This document shows positions 9,281 through 16,240 of a stretch of DNA of 64,000 nt, piece by piece. Made by a program: the position numbers and the translations under genes. The stretch covers positions 2,033,993-2,097,992 of the forward strand of contig NZ_CP010827.1 in NCBI RefSeq assembly GCF_000833575.1, in the 5' to 3' direction. How positions within the stretch are numbered: position 1 is the first letter of the stretch; each line of letters opens with the position of its first letter. The notes beneath the pieces were generated by a model. It was not told the DNA's origin. It did no database searches and worked only from the letters and a program-made list of their open reading frames with translations. The stretch comes from Corynebacterium singulare (GTDB taxonomy: Bacteria; Actinomycetota; Actinomycetes; Mycobacteriales; Mycobacteriaceae).

Positions 9281-9353
9281 ACCTTCCCTGCGCTGCTGGG
9301 ATGAGCCCTTGCTGATGTCTACCATCACCACTTCCCCGCGTCAGCGGGGATTT
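9281..9353 (+). CRISPR. Degenerate two-repeat mini-CRISPR beside cas3
   Basis: Two type I-E-like repeats lie on the plus strand. The first (9281-9308) has TTCCCTGC-GCT-GCTGGG, a hairpin with one T-T mismatch, followed by the eight-base handle ATGAGCCC. The second (from about 9329) has the perfect hairpin CCCCGC-GTCA-GCGGGG followed by AT and then a T-rich run in place of the handle. They enclose a 20-base spacer (9309-9328), shorter than the usual 32-33. The second hairpin plus its T run could also end transcription. A weak upstream promoter (TTGTTT 9237, TAGGCT 9259) is possible. The arrangement resembles known Cas-regulating guide RNAs rather than an immune array. Confidence 0.6.
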
Positions 9354-9410
9354 CTTTTACGCCATCCGAGAAGCTCCGCGTGGCATCGCTGAATCGCTTA
9401 GAGTTACACC

Positions 9411-10424
9411 ATGCTCTCTCCTCTTAACTTCACGCTTTGGAAGGTCAATTCCACTACCGGAATCAGCCCGCTCATCCCCGCAGACGGTCGCTGCGGCATC
9501 TATGTCATCGACTTCGAAGACGGATCGAAGTATGTCGGCCAGTCCATCGACGTTGTCAAGCGCTTTGCCAACCACACTCACGGATCACGTCACCACATCC
9601 CATGGGGTGACGTAGTTGCCTTATCCTTTGCGCCGGCACCACCGCTCGAGCTTGACGCGCTTGAGGCCCAGGAGATTGCGCGCCAGGTTGAGGCCGGCGT
9701 TCCTCTTCGCAATAGGCGGGGCGTCATCGATTCTGTCGGTCCCAGCCCACTCGATTCCATCGTCACCATCACCGAGCAAAAGCATTGGATTTTGGGAGAC
9801 TGGGAGCCTTCCTCTAAAGACCACGCAGCGTTTATCGAAGCGGCGCAGAACGCTGAAGGCACGAAACTCACTGCCCGCGCACCGCAGGATGTAGCGGAAG
9901 CCGTGCTCAAGGATCTCACCTTCGCACTGGAGAACATCATCCCGGTGGCACCCGAAACGGAGAAGACCTACTGGACTTTATCTGATTACCCCTCGACCGC
10001 AGGCGGACGCTATGCCACCCTCAACACGGGCATCCTGGAGTTCCTAGTTTTTCCCCGTCACAACATCCTCGACCACATCGCGGATCTTGAACCAGAATTT
10101 CGGGACAGGTTCTCCCTGGGCACAGGTTTCTTCAACCTCTTCATGCCGGAGGACATAAATCTTGAGGAAGCCAGGGACGATATCGGCTTGTGCTCCGAAC
10201 CTCCGTATCTGGTGATGTTCCACGAGTACGAAGTCACAACGACGGAGGCCTACTACTACCCCATTGGCCAACTCGAAGAGACCTTCGCGGCCTTACCGCC
10301 TGAAGTGCTTTCCGACGCCCGCGATTTCGCCGTCACCATGATGCGTGAGCGCCCCTCCAACCTCTTCCGCCGTTGGCACAGCTCAGCACTAGCCGGCTGT
10401 GCCTATGAAACTATCGTCTCTTAA
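9411..10424 (+). CDS. GIY-YIG domain nuclease-like protein
   Basis: The protein has 337 residues. The first ~85 carry a GIY-YIG endonuclease core: CGIYVIDF at 28-35, KYVGQ at 40-44, and the helix with the conserved arginine VVKRFANH around 48-55, with a candidate metal glutamate in DALEAQEIAR. The rest (about residues 110-337) is not recognised. The gene diverges from the cas operon across the mini-CRISPR and is followed 71 bases later by an AAA ATPase on the same strand. A DNA-cutting role is inferred from the domain only; housekeeping and defence roles are both possible. Confidence 0.75.
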   Translation: MLSPLNFTLWKVNSTTGISPLIPADGRCGIYVIDFEDGSKYVGQSIDVVKRFANHTHGSRHHIPWGDVVALSFAPAPPLELDALEAQEIARQVEAGVPLRNRRGVIDSVGPSPLDSIVTITEQKHWILGDWEPSSKDHAAFIEAAQNAEGTKLTARAPQDVAEAVLKDLTFALENIIPVAPETEKTYWTLSDYPSTAGGRYATLNTGILEFLVFPRHNILDHIADLEPEFRDRFSLGTGFFNLFMPEDINLEEARDDIGLCSEPPYLVMFHEYEVTTTEAYYYPIGQLEETFAALPPEVLSDARDFAVTMMRERPSNLFRRWHSSALAGCAYETIVS

Positions 10425-10495
10425 GCTTCCTTCTCGTGCACGGATCACAACGAACTCCCCTGCATGCCCACGCCTGAGCTTGTAGCGTGGCGGGC

Positions 10496-11824
10496 ATGAG
10501 GCTCCTTTCCTTCAGCGTGTCGAATTTCCGCAGCATCCGCGCCACCCAAACGCTGACCTTGTATCAGCACTGGAAGCATTCAACACCACCCGAAGGGGGC
10601 TGGGCACAGGTCAGCCAGCCGATAACCGTGTTGGTGGGGCCAACGGCGTCGGGAAAAAGCAGCGTGCTGGAAGCGCTGAACTTTGCTCTTCGAGCGGTGT
10701 CATCCTCGGCAACAACATGGCGCGAGGCCGCCCAGCCCAACCAACTTCCCCACGCACCATTTCGCCTCGACCCAACCACGCAGCGCCGACCCAGCACCTT
10801 CGAGCTGGAATTTGAAGTCGACGGCGTGCGCTACCTCTACGGCTTCCTGTGGAGCTACACCGGTGTGCATTCTGAGTGGCTCAGCCGTGTTCCGGCCAAC
10901 CGCTGGACGCCGTGCTTTGCACGCAGCCGCGGGGAGGAAACGCAGTGGACGCGGACGTTTATGGATAAGGGGGACGTCGCCAAGCTTGGCCCCGTTGAGG
11001 ACACCGAGCTGCTGCTCTCCGTCGGCCTGCGCGATGAGCACCCCGTTCTTGCCCCGCTGGCCCGCGCGCTGGTGCATGACGTGGCGTACCTGCCACACGC
11101 GCATTCCGCGCTGAGCAGCACCGATCGGTTCATCGAACTTATCCGGGAGGGCAAACTACGCCTGCACGAGGCGGCGCCACTGCTGCGCGCGGCCGATAAC
11201 GAAATCCACTCCGTGCGCCTCAACCAGGACCACATCGCAGAACATGTCTTCCGGCAGATGCACCCGGTCATCGACGCATTAAGCAGCACCGACGGCGCTA
11301 TCCGGCGTCCCGACGAGTTCCTCATCTACTCCGACGCCGAAATCGAGTCCCTGCTGCACGCCATCATCGTGGAACACAAGGGCGAGGCCACTCACTACTC
11401 ACTGAAACTCACCGACGAGTCCGGCGGCACGCAGAACTGGATGGCCACCGCACCGCTCGTGCTTGATGTGCTGCGCCGTGGCGGCATCCTCGTGGCCGAT
11501 GAGCTGGACTCCTCCCTCCGCCCAGCCCTGCTGGACTTCATCATCCAGGCCTTCCGCGAACCCACCATCAACGTCAACGGTGCGCAGCTCGTGTTCGCCT
11601 CCCACACCTTCAGCGTGCTGGAGCGCGCCTCCGAGCTGGGTCTTAAGCCGGAGGGATTCTGGTCCGTGGAAAAGACTCCAGCCGGCGAGTCTGAGCTGCT
11701 CAACCTCGCTGATGTCTCCCTCGACAACCCCGACGCCACCCACCGCTTCCTCACTGAGCGCTACGGCACCGCCTCCCGCGAGGCGCTCGACGCCCTCAAG
11801 GAACTTGTCATGGCCGGGGCCTGA
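10496..11824 (+). CDS. AAA family ATPase (OLD/RecF-like)
   Basis: The start MRLLSFSVSNFRSI is characteristic of AAA ATPases of the OLD/RecF/ABC-like group. Walker A is GPTASGKSS near residue 50 and Walker B is ILVADELDSSL near residue 335; the late FASHTFSVLE segment fits the switch region after Walker B. No TOPRIM nuclease follows, so it is not a classical OLD nuclease. I prefer ATG 10496 (442 residues) over GTG 10487. It lies just after the GIY-YIG gene; such ATPases often work with separately encoded nucleases, so the two may form a pair, but this is inference. Confidence 0.8.
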   Translation: MRLLSFSVSNFRSIRATQTLTLYQHWKHSTPPEGGWAQVSQPITVLVGPTASGKSSVLEALNFALRAVSSSATTWREAAQPNQLPHAPFRLDPTTQRRPSTFELEFEVDGVRYLYGFLWSYTGVHSEWLSRVPANRWTPCFARSRGEETQWTRTFMDKGDVAKLGPVEDTELLLSVGLRDEHPVLAPLARALVHDVAYLPHAHSALSSTDRFIELIREGKLRLHEAAPLLRAADNEIHSVRLNQDHIAEHVFRQMHPVIDALSSTDGAIRRPDEFLIYSDAEIESLLHAIIVEHKGEATHYSLKLTDESGGTQNWMATAPLVLDVLRRGGILVADELDSSLRPALLDFIIQAFREPTINVNGAQLVFASHTFSVLERASELGLKPEGFWSVEKTPAGESELLNLADVSLDNPDATHRFLTERYGTASREALDALKELVMAGA

Positions 11825-11885
11825 AACATCCCTCCTTTTGGGCGTACAATCGGCGGCCACATATCCCCGACAGGAAGGAATCACC

Positions 11886-12305
11886 ATGACCGCCGTCTAC
11901 ACCACCGAAGCTCTGTCCACTGGTGACGGCCGCGATGGCCGCGCCGTAGTTCAGGACTCCGATCTTGACTTCACCATGACCGCCCCGAAGGAGATGGGCG
12001 GCAGCGGTGAGGGTGTTAACCCGGAGCAGCTCTTTGCGGCTGGTTACGCCGCCTGCTACCACTCCGCGCTCAAGGCTGTGGCCAAGGACAAGGACGTCGA
12101 CGTCACCGACTCCGCCGTCGGCGCGCGCGTGACCCTCAACAACGGTTCCGAGGGCTTCTTCATCAGCGCCGAGCTTGAGGTCACCATCCCCGGTGTGGAG
12201 CAGGACGAAGCACAGGCGCTTGCCGACGCCGCCCACGAGGTCTGCCCCTACTCCAAGGCCACCCGCGGCAACATCGACGTCAAGATCACTGTGGCGGAGG
12301 ACTAG
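11886..12305 (+). CDS. ohr: Organic hydroperoxide resistance protein Ohr (OsmC family)
   Basis: A thiol peroxidase of 139 residues that reduces organic hydroperoxides. The two redox cysteines are in the expected settings, YAACYHSAL and HEVCPYSKATRGN, and the start TAVYTTEALSTGDGRDG and the segment GGSGEGVNPEQLFAAGYAAC are the family hallmark. The ATG at 11886 has AGGAAGGA about six bases upstream; an in-frame opening running back into the ATPase gene is ignored. It is convergent with the excisionase-like gene with only nine bases between the stops. Confidence 0.95.
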   Translation: MTAVYTTEALSTGDGRDGRAVVQDSDLDFTMTAPKEMGGSGEGVNPEQLFAAGYAACYHSALKAVAKDKDVDVTDSAVGARVTLNNGSEGFFISAELEVTIPGVEQDEAQALADAAHEVCPYSKATRGNIDVKITVAED

Positions 12306-12314
12306 GATCGCCAG

Positions 12315-12758
12315 TTAGTAATCGGCAGAAGAGAGTTCGCTTTCTTCTTCGAATTCTCTCCACTCGCGGAATGCCTGCATCCGTTCCTCGGTGCGCTGCT
12401 GTTTCAATTTCAGAACATCGTCACGCTTAAAACGGTTGTGCGTTCCGCGCTTGTGGGTCGCTATCTTTCCCTCTTTTGCCCACTTCATGAGCGTCGGGCG
12501 GGAAACTCCTAAAATTTCCGCAGCGACCGTACTAGTAAGCTCTTCGGGTACGCGTGAAATAGTAACTTCACCGCGCTGCGCAACAGAGGACAAGATTTGA
12601 GAAATCAGTCGTTGCACATCAAGAGGTAGCGCAACCGCGCGCCCTTCTGTATCCGCGGCTTCAAAGGTCGCGGCGCCGAGGGAAGGTAGCGCCTTGAGGC
12701 TCTCTACCGTAGCTTCGTCGATCATCACTTGGTCATTGATCACTGTAGCGGAGGCCAT
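12315..12758 (-). CDS. Excisionase-like HTH protein, probable orphan antitoxin
   Basis: The protein has 147 residues from ATG 12758, which has AAGGAG seven bases upstream; a longer GTG start at 12800 would begin inside the palindrome. The C-terminal half holds a MerR/excisionase-type helix-turn-helix: VAAEILGVSRPTLMKWAKEGKI, then the wing HKRGTHNRFKRDDV. Proteins of this build in actinobacteria are commonly antitoxins of PIN-domain toxins, but here the stop abuts the convergent ohr gene and no toxin follows. The palindrome at 12795-12812 is a likely autoregulatory operator. Confidence 0.7.
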   Translation of the reverse strand: MASATVINDQVMIDEATVESLKALPSLGAATFEAADTEGRAVALPLDVQRLISQILSSVAQRGEVTISRVPEELTSTVAAEILGVSRPTLMKWAKEGKIATHKRGTHNRFKRDDVLKLKQQRTEERMQAFREWREFEEESELSSADY

Positions 12759-12794
12759 TAACACTCCTTTCCTTCTTGCCGCCAATAACAACTC

Positions 12795-12812
12795 TTTCAC
12801 TTACAAGTGAAA
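12795..12812. promoter_or_regulatory. Palindromic operator upstream of the HTH gene
   Basis: TTTCACTT-AC-AAGTGAAA is a perfect inverted repeat with eight-base arms, 37 bases upstream of the HTH start codon. A 14-of-18 match recurs at 13167-13184 upstream of the neighbouring small gene, which supports a real binding site for a local repressor, most simply the HTH protein itself. Confidence 0.6.
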
Positions 12813-12887
12813 TCCCCTCCAATCGTAGCCATACCGCACGTACGTAACCACAAACTACCCCAATTCGGCACCCCCTAAGCCCTTTGG

Positions 12888-13040
12888 TCAAGCTAGACGG
12901 CGGTTAAGATCCGCGGACCAATTGGCAATCTCCCGCCCTAAGTACTCGACGTAGCGGCGACGGTCTTCCTCATCCATGTTCTGTACCTGAGCTACAGAAG
13001 TATTAATGTTGCCTGGCTTTGAAACGGTTGACTTTGTCAA
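12888..13040 (-). CDS. Small 50-residue protein, TTG start
   Basis: Found by hand translation of the minus strand: GGAGG seven bases before TTG at 13040, then MTKSTVSKPGNINTSVAQ, a charged stretch with DEEDRRRYVEYLGREIANW, and a stop at 12888. The strong ribosome site, sensible composition and operator-like repeats upstream make it likely real. It lies 129 bases upstream of the HTH gene on the same strand and appears co-regulated with it. No family is recognised; a toxin-antitoxin partner is possible but unproven. Confidence 0.55.
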   Translation of the reverse strand: MTKSTVSKPGNINTSVAQVQNMDEEDRRRYVEYLGREIANWSADLNRRLA

Positions 13041-13147
13041 TTTAATCCCTCCGTTGTCCCTCAGTAGTCAGTTCTGCTTATCTCAGAGATTAGCCGTCGT
13101 GGAGAATCTGAGTAGAGGAAGCCTTCAGCGCTCCTTTCCCAGCATGA

Positions 13148-13184
13148 CACTTACACTTGAAACGTCTTTCACCTATCAGTGAGA
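13148..13184. promoter_or_regulatory. Operator-like repeats upstream of the 50-residue gene
   Basis: TTTCACCTATCAGTGAGA (13167-13184) matches the palindrome at 12795 in 14 of 18 positions, and CACTTACACTTGAAA (13148-13162) matches 13 of 15 bases of the same element. Two adjacent copies about 110-145 bases before the small gene suggest cooperative binding of the same regulator at both promoters. Confidence 0.5.
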
Positions 13185-13242
13185 CTCTTCTTAATGACAA
13201 CCGAGTTATGTGCGAATGTCTAGAGGCCACTCCAATGCTCCA

Positions 13243-13311
13243 CTTGCTGCGCATGTCCGGCACTCCTGCCAGAATCAGGGCTTGACTGTCAAGGCACGCA
13301 CTCCATCACTG
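13243..13311. repeat. Direct repeat copy A: jetA 5'-end duplicate
   Basis: This stretch aligns with 16168-16240, the segment just before and at the start of jetA. Both contain GCTGCGCATGTCCGGCAC, a shared AGAATC, and a region that in the second copy encodes jetA residues 1-11 and here reads as a diverged version (LTVKARTPSLR). Small differences show the duplication is not very recent. The two copies bracket the primase-helicase and small gene. Confidence 0.7.
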
Positions 13312-13480
13312 CGCCCAGAAGGCCCACCAAAAAGCTCTGGAGCCTACGCGGCTCCAGGCGACAACGTTCCGGTAACCGGCTCGTCGTGCGCTTATTCTAA
13401 GCAATACAACACCAAGCCGACAAGACTCTTAGCCGCACACCGTCCGATAAACTAGTTCCGACGCACAAGGAACACACACC

Positions 13481-15745
13481 ATGACTGAACAGGAACGCCT
13501 CCGAGCGCTTGAGACTCGCGTGAGCGAATTGGAGTCCCAGGTAGCCCAACTACTGCAGACCCTCGGTCATACTCCTTCGCGCCCTAGTACCGCAGACACA
13601 CCGCCGCCGGCAACCGTTCATACCGAAAGGCGCTCACCGGAGGAGAAGATCGCACTCTTCATGGATTACTTCACAGGGCGGACAGACGTCTACGCAGTGG
13701 CTAAAAGTACTGCGGGAAAGAAGGCCTGGTATCCGGCCAGCAATGGCTACTATGACCGAAGAAATCCCAACCTAAAACCCCTAACACCGAAGGTGATCGA
13801 AGGACATCTGCGCCGAGACAACCGCTTCCACGTCGGGCTTTATCCACTGTGTACAGATGATAGCTGCCGGCTATTGTGCTGCGATTTTGATGATGACGAC
13901 TTCAAGCAAGCTGCCCGCGCCTACGCGGAAGAATGCAGGAACCAGGGCCTCGACCCGCTCATTGAAGTATCGCGCTCTGGGAACGGAGCCCACGTCTGGG
14001 TATTCTTCGGCGAACCTATTCCCGCCAGCCTCGCTCGTTCTGTAGGCATCGGGCTTCTTGCCAAGGCTAGTCCGGATTCATACTTCTCTAGTTTCGACCG
14101 GTTCTTTCCATCCCAAGACACACTGCCGGCGAAAGGCCGCGGTTTCGGCAATCTGATTGCCCTCCCATTAGCAGGCCACCATCGATCCGAAGGCACAACA
14201 GTCTTCGTCGATCATGAGTTTCAACCCTTGCCAGACCAATTCGAAGCTTTGGCAAGAACGAAGAAGTCAACGCTTTCCGAACTCAAGAGAATCTACGCTG
14301 TACTTCAGCCCGATCCCGAGACATCCCTCCCCCAGGCACCCACCCGCGAAGAGCTGAAGAAGCTCAAGGCCGCCGGAAAGGTCCATGTCACGCACGATTC
14401 ACACGTCCACGTCGATTTATCGGGCGTCGACGCCACCACCCGTACGGCCCTGCGACACCTAGGTGCTATTGCCAACCCGCAGTTTTATATAAAGCAGGCT
14501 CAGCGTTTCTCCACTTTTGGCACTCCACGGCTCATCGTACGTTTCGATGAGAAGGACCAAGTCCTCACGCTCGACCGCGGCACGCTCGATGATGTCCTCG
14601 GCATTTTGAAGACTGCAGGATATACCGCCGTACGCCGCGGCCGTACGCCCAAGCCCCGGCGCATCGATGCATCATTTGTCGGTGAACTACGCCCCTACCA
14701 GCAGTCCGCCGTCAAAAAGGTGCTCAAACATAAGTCGGGAATGCTCATTGCTCCTCCCGGCACTGGAAAGACTGTCATGGCGTGCGCAATCATCGCCGAG
14801 CGTTCAGTCCCCACGGCGGTGATAGTTCCGTCGAGGGAGCTGGCTACCCAATGGCGCCAAGCACTCAAGCAGTTTCTCCCGGAAGTACAGATAGGCCAAT
14901 ACTCCGGTGCCAAGAAGAAGCTCAGCGGCGTGGTAGACATTGTCACTGCCCAATCCATCAGCCGCAATGATTCCAAGACTGGTTTTCTCTCCACCTATGG
15001 CCACATCATTGTTGACGAATGCCACCGAGTCGGCGCTGCGGGTTTAACCAACGTTCTAGCTCACCTCAACGTTCGTTTCATGCTCGGTATGACCGCGACG
15101 CCCTACCGTTCCGACGGACTCGATAAGCTGCTTCCCCTCATTTGCGGCCCTATCCGCCATACCGTCGAGCTCGAACGCCCCGGACGCCGCGACTATGTAG
15201 TCCACAACACGGAGTTCACTTACGATGCTCCTTACCTGTTCTGGCCCGATCTCGACACCGCTCTGGCGGCTGATGCACACCGCAACCAACTCATCGCCGA
15301 TGTCATCACACGAGCCGCGCAGGACGAGCAGAATGTCCTTGTACTAGTGAAACGACGCGAACACCTGGCAGCCCTCAACGCATTGCTTTCCGACGCCCCC
15401 TTCCCTGTCCTTCAACTGCACGGCGGACAAAAGGCAAGCGAGAGGCAAGCCGTTCGTGAGAAACTTGCCGCAACACCACATTTTGTCCTTTTAGCCATGT
15501 CCCAGGTAGCCGGCGAAGGCATTGATCTTCCCGCACTCGATACTCTTGTCCTGGCAGCGCCTGTAAGCTTCCGTGGCGTTGTCATTCAGCAGGTTGGCCG
15601 AATCACTCGCGATGCTGATGACAAGGAGAACGTCTCCGCCACCGTCCACGACTTTCTCGATACCAACGTCCCTGCCCTCGCCTCGGCCTTCAGAAAGAGA
15701 AGTTCGACCATAGCCAAGCAGGGATTCACTCGCAATGATATTTAG
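13481..15745 (+). CDS. TOTE-type primase-polymerase fused to SF2 helicase
   Basis: The protein has 754 residues. Residues 1-30 are a short coiled coil. Residues ~55-250 are an archaeo-eukaryotic primase (AEP) domain of the kind described in TOTE conflict systems: the acidic DFD at 135-137, SGNGAHVW at 166-173, and the RFFPSQDTLP ... GFGNLIALPL segment at 208-230. Residues ~400-740 are an SF2 helicase: APPGTGKT at 424-431, DECH at 512-515, MTATP at 537-541, GEGIDLP, and QQVGRITR near 705. No fused nuclease is visible. AAGGAA lies upstream of the ATG. It stands directly before the Wadjet operon in the same direction, inside a segment flanked by jetA-derived repeats. Confidence 0.88.
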   Translation: MTEQERLRALETRVSELESQVAQLLQTLGHTPSRPSTADTPPPATVHTERRSPEEKIALFMDYFTGRTDVYAVAKSTAGKKAWYPASNGYYDRRNPNLKPLTPKVIEGHLRRDNRFHVGLYPLCTDDSCRLLCCDFDDDDFKQAARAYAEECRNQGLDPLIEVSRSGNGAHVWVFFGEPIPASLARSVGIGLLAKASPDSYFSSFDRFFPSQDTLPAKGRGFGNLIALPLAGHHRSEGTTVFVDHEFQPLPDQFEALARTKKSTLSELKRIYAVLQPDPETSLPQAPTREELKKLKAAGKVHVTHDSHVHVDLSGVDATTRTALRHLGAIANPQFYIKQAQRFSTFGTPRLIVRFDEKDQVLTLDRGTLDDVLGILKTAGYTAVRRGRTPKPRRIDASFVGELRPYQQSAVKKVLKHKSGMLIAPPGTGKTVMACAIIAERSVPTAVIVPSRELATQWRQALKQFLPEVQIGQYSGAKKKLSGVVDIVTAQSISRNDSKTGFLSTYGHIIVDECHRVGAAGLTNVLAHLNVRFMLGMTATPYRSDGLDKLLPLICGPIRHTVELERPGRRDYVVHNTEFTYDAPYLFWPDLDTALAADAHRNQLIADVITRAAQDEQNVLVLVKRREHLAALNALLSDAPFPVLQLHGGQKASERQAVREKLAATPHFVLLAMSQVAGEGIDLPALDTLVLAAPVSFRGVVIQQVGRITRDADDKENVSATVHDFLDTNVPALASAFRKRSSTIAKQGFTRNDI

Positions 15746-15754
15746 GGTTTCCCC

Positions 15755-15792
15755 GTGCATGGCCGATTCCTACTAGATTAGGGGCCATGCAC
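15755..15792. terminator. Inverted repeat after the primase-helicase gene
   Basis: GTGCATGGCC and GGCCATGCAC are a perfect ten-base inverted repeat separated by 18 bases, starting ten bases after the stop codon. There is no T run, so it may be a terminator of the imperfect actinobacterial kind or a regulatory hairpin before the next small gene. Confidence 0.45.
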
Positions 15793-15836
15793 AACTGAAG
15801 TCCTTGTTGGACAGCCAGATGAATCGGAGCAGCACA

Positions 15837-16055
15837 GTGGCTGAATTTGTAATAACCTACAAACGTCGCTCAGGCGAGTCTTTCATCAAACAAGTTTCGG
15901 ATTCAGCTGAAGCGCTTAAGGAACGCCTCCGCCGCGAAGCAGCAATCTACGATCCTGATATTGAGATCGCCCACATCTCATCACCCTCCCTGGAATCCTT
16001 GAAAAAGTCGCATTCACGGTATTTCATGGGCAGCGTTGAGCTGCAAGGCGACTAG
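15837..16055 (+). CDS. Small unknown protein between primase-helicase and Wadjet
   Basis: The product is 72 residues from a GTG at 15837, chosen because GGAG lies seven bases upstream; ATG 15819 and TTG 15804 are alternatives without such a site. The sequence begins AEFVITYKRRSGESF and continues with an amphipathic helix SAEALKERLRREAA and the tail SRYFMGSVELQGD. It looks like a compact alpha/beta protein; no family is recognised. It shares the strand with the flanking defence genes and lies inside the repeat-bounded module. Confidence 0.55.
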   Translation: MAEFVITYKRRSGESFIKQVSDSAEALKERLRREAAIYDPDIEIAHISSPSLESLKKSHSRYFMGSVELQGD

Positions 16056-16111
16056 GAGGACACAGCCTAAAGCCTCGCTCATGGCCCCGCCTCCGTGGGC
16101 GTGATTATTTT

Positions 16112-16130
16112 GACCTGCGCTCTGCAGGTC
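16112..16130. other. Hairpin upstream of jetA
   Basis: GACCTGC-GCTCT-GCAGGTC is a perfect seven-base hairpin, 78 bases before the jetA start. No T run follows. It could end transcripts from the small gene or be an operator. Confidence 0.35.
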
Positions 16131-16167
16131 GAATGCCAGACAGCGGGCTTCGAATATTTGAGCCAGT

Positions 16168-16240
16168 CTTCGCTGCGCATGTCCGGCACACCTGTCAGAA
16201 TCGAATCATGTCTGTTGAAGCACGCGCGCTGTCACTCCGG
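16168..16240. repeat. Direct repeat copy B: jetA start region
   Basis: This is the partner of 13243-13311. It contains the jetA start codon at 16208 and the first codons. A CAGAAT element (16194-16199) seven to eight bases before the ATG could be the -10 of a leaderless promoter, and the same CAGAAT is present in copy A, so the duplicated segment may carry a promoter. Confidence 0.65.

Noticed and set aside
9329..9360. The CCCCGC/GCGGGG hairpin with a T run as only a simple terminator
   Set aside because: No gene ends just upstream on the plus strand, and a second similar repeat with a full I-E handle lies 48 bases before it, so a mini-CRISPR explains more; it may still end the guide transcript.
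11463..11885. In-frame upward extension of ohr to a 280-residue protein
   Set aside because: It lies in another frame inside the AAA ATPase gene; ohr has its own strong ribosome site and conserved start at 11886.
13210..13455. 81-codon plus-strand frame
   Set aside because: It covers the duplicated jetA leader, has odd composition and no ribosome site; it is better explained as repeat relic and intergenic DNA.
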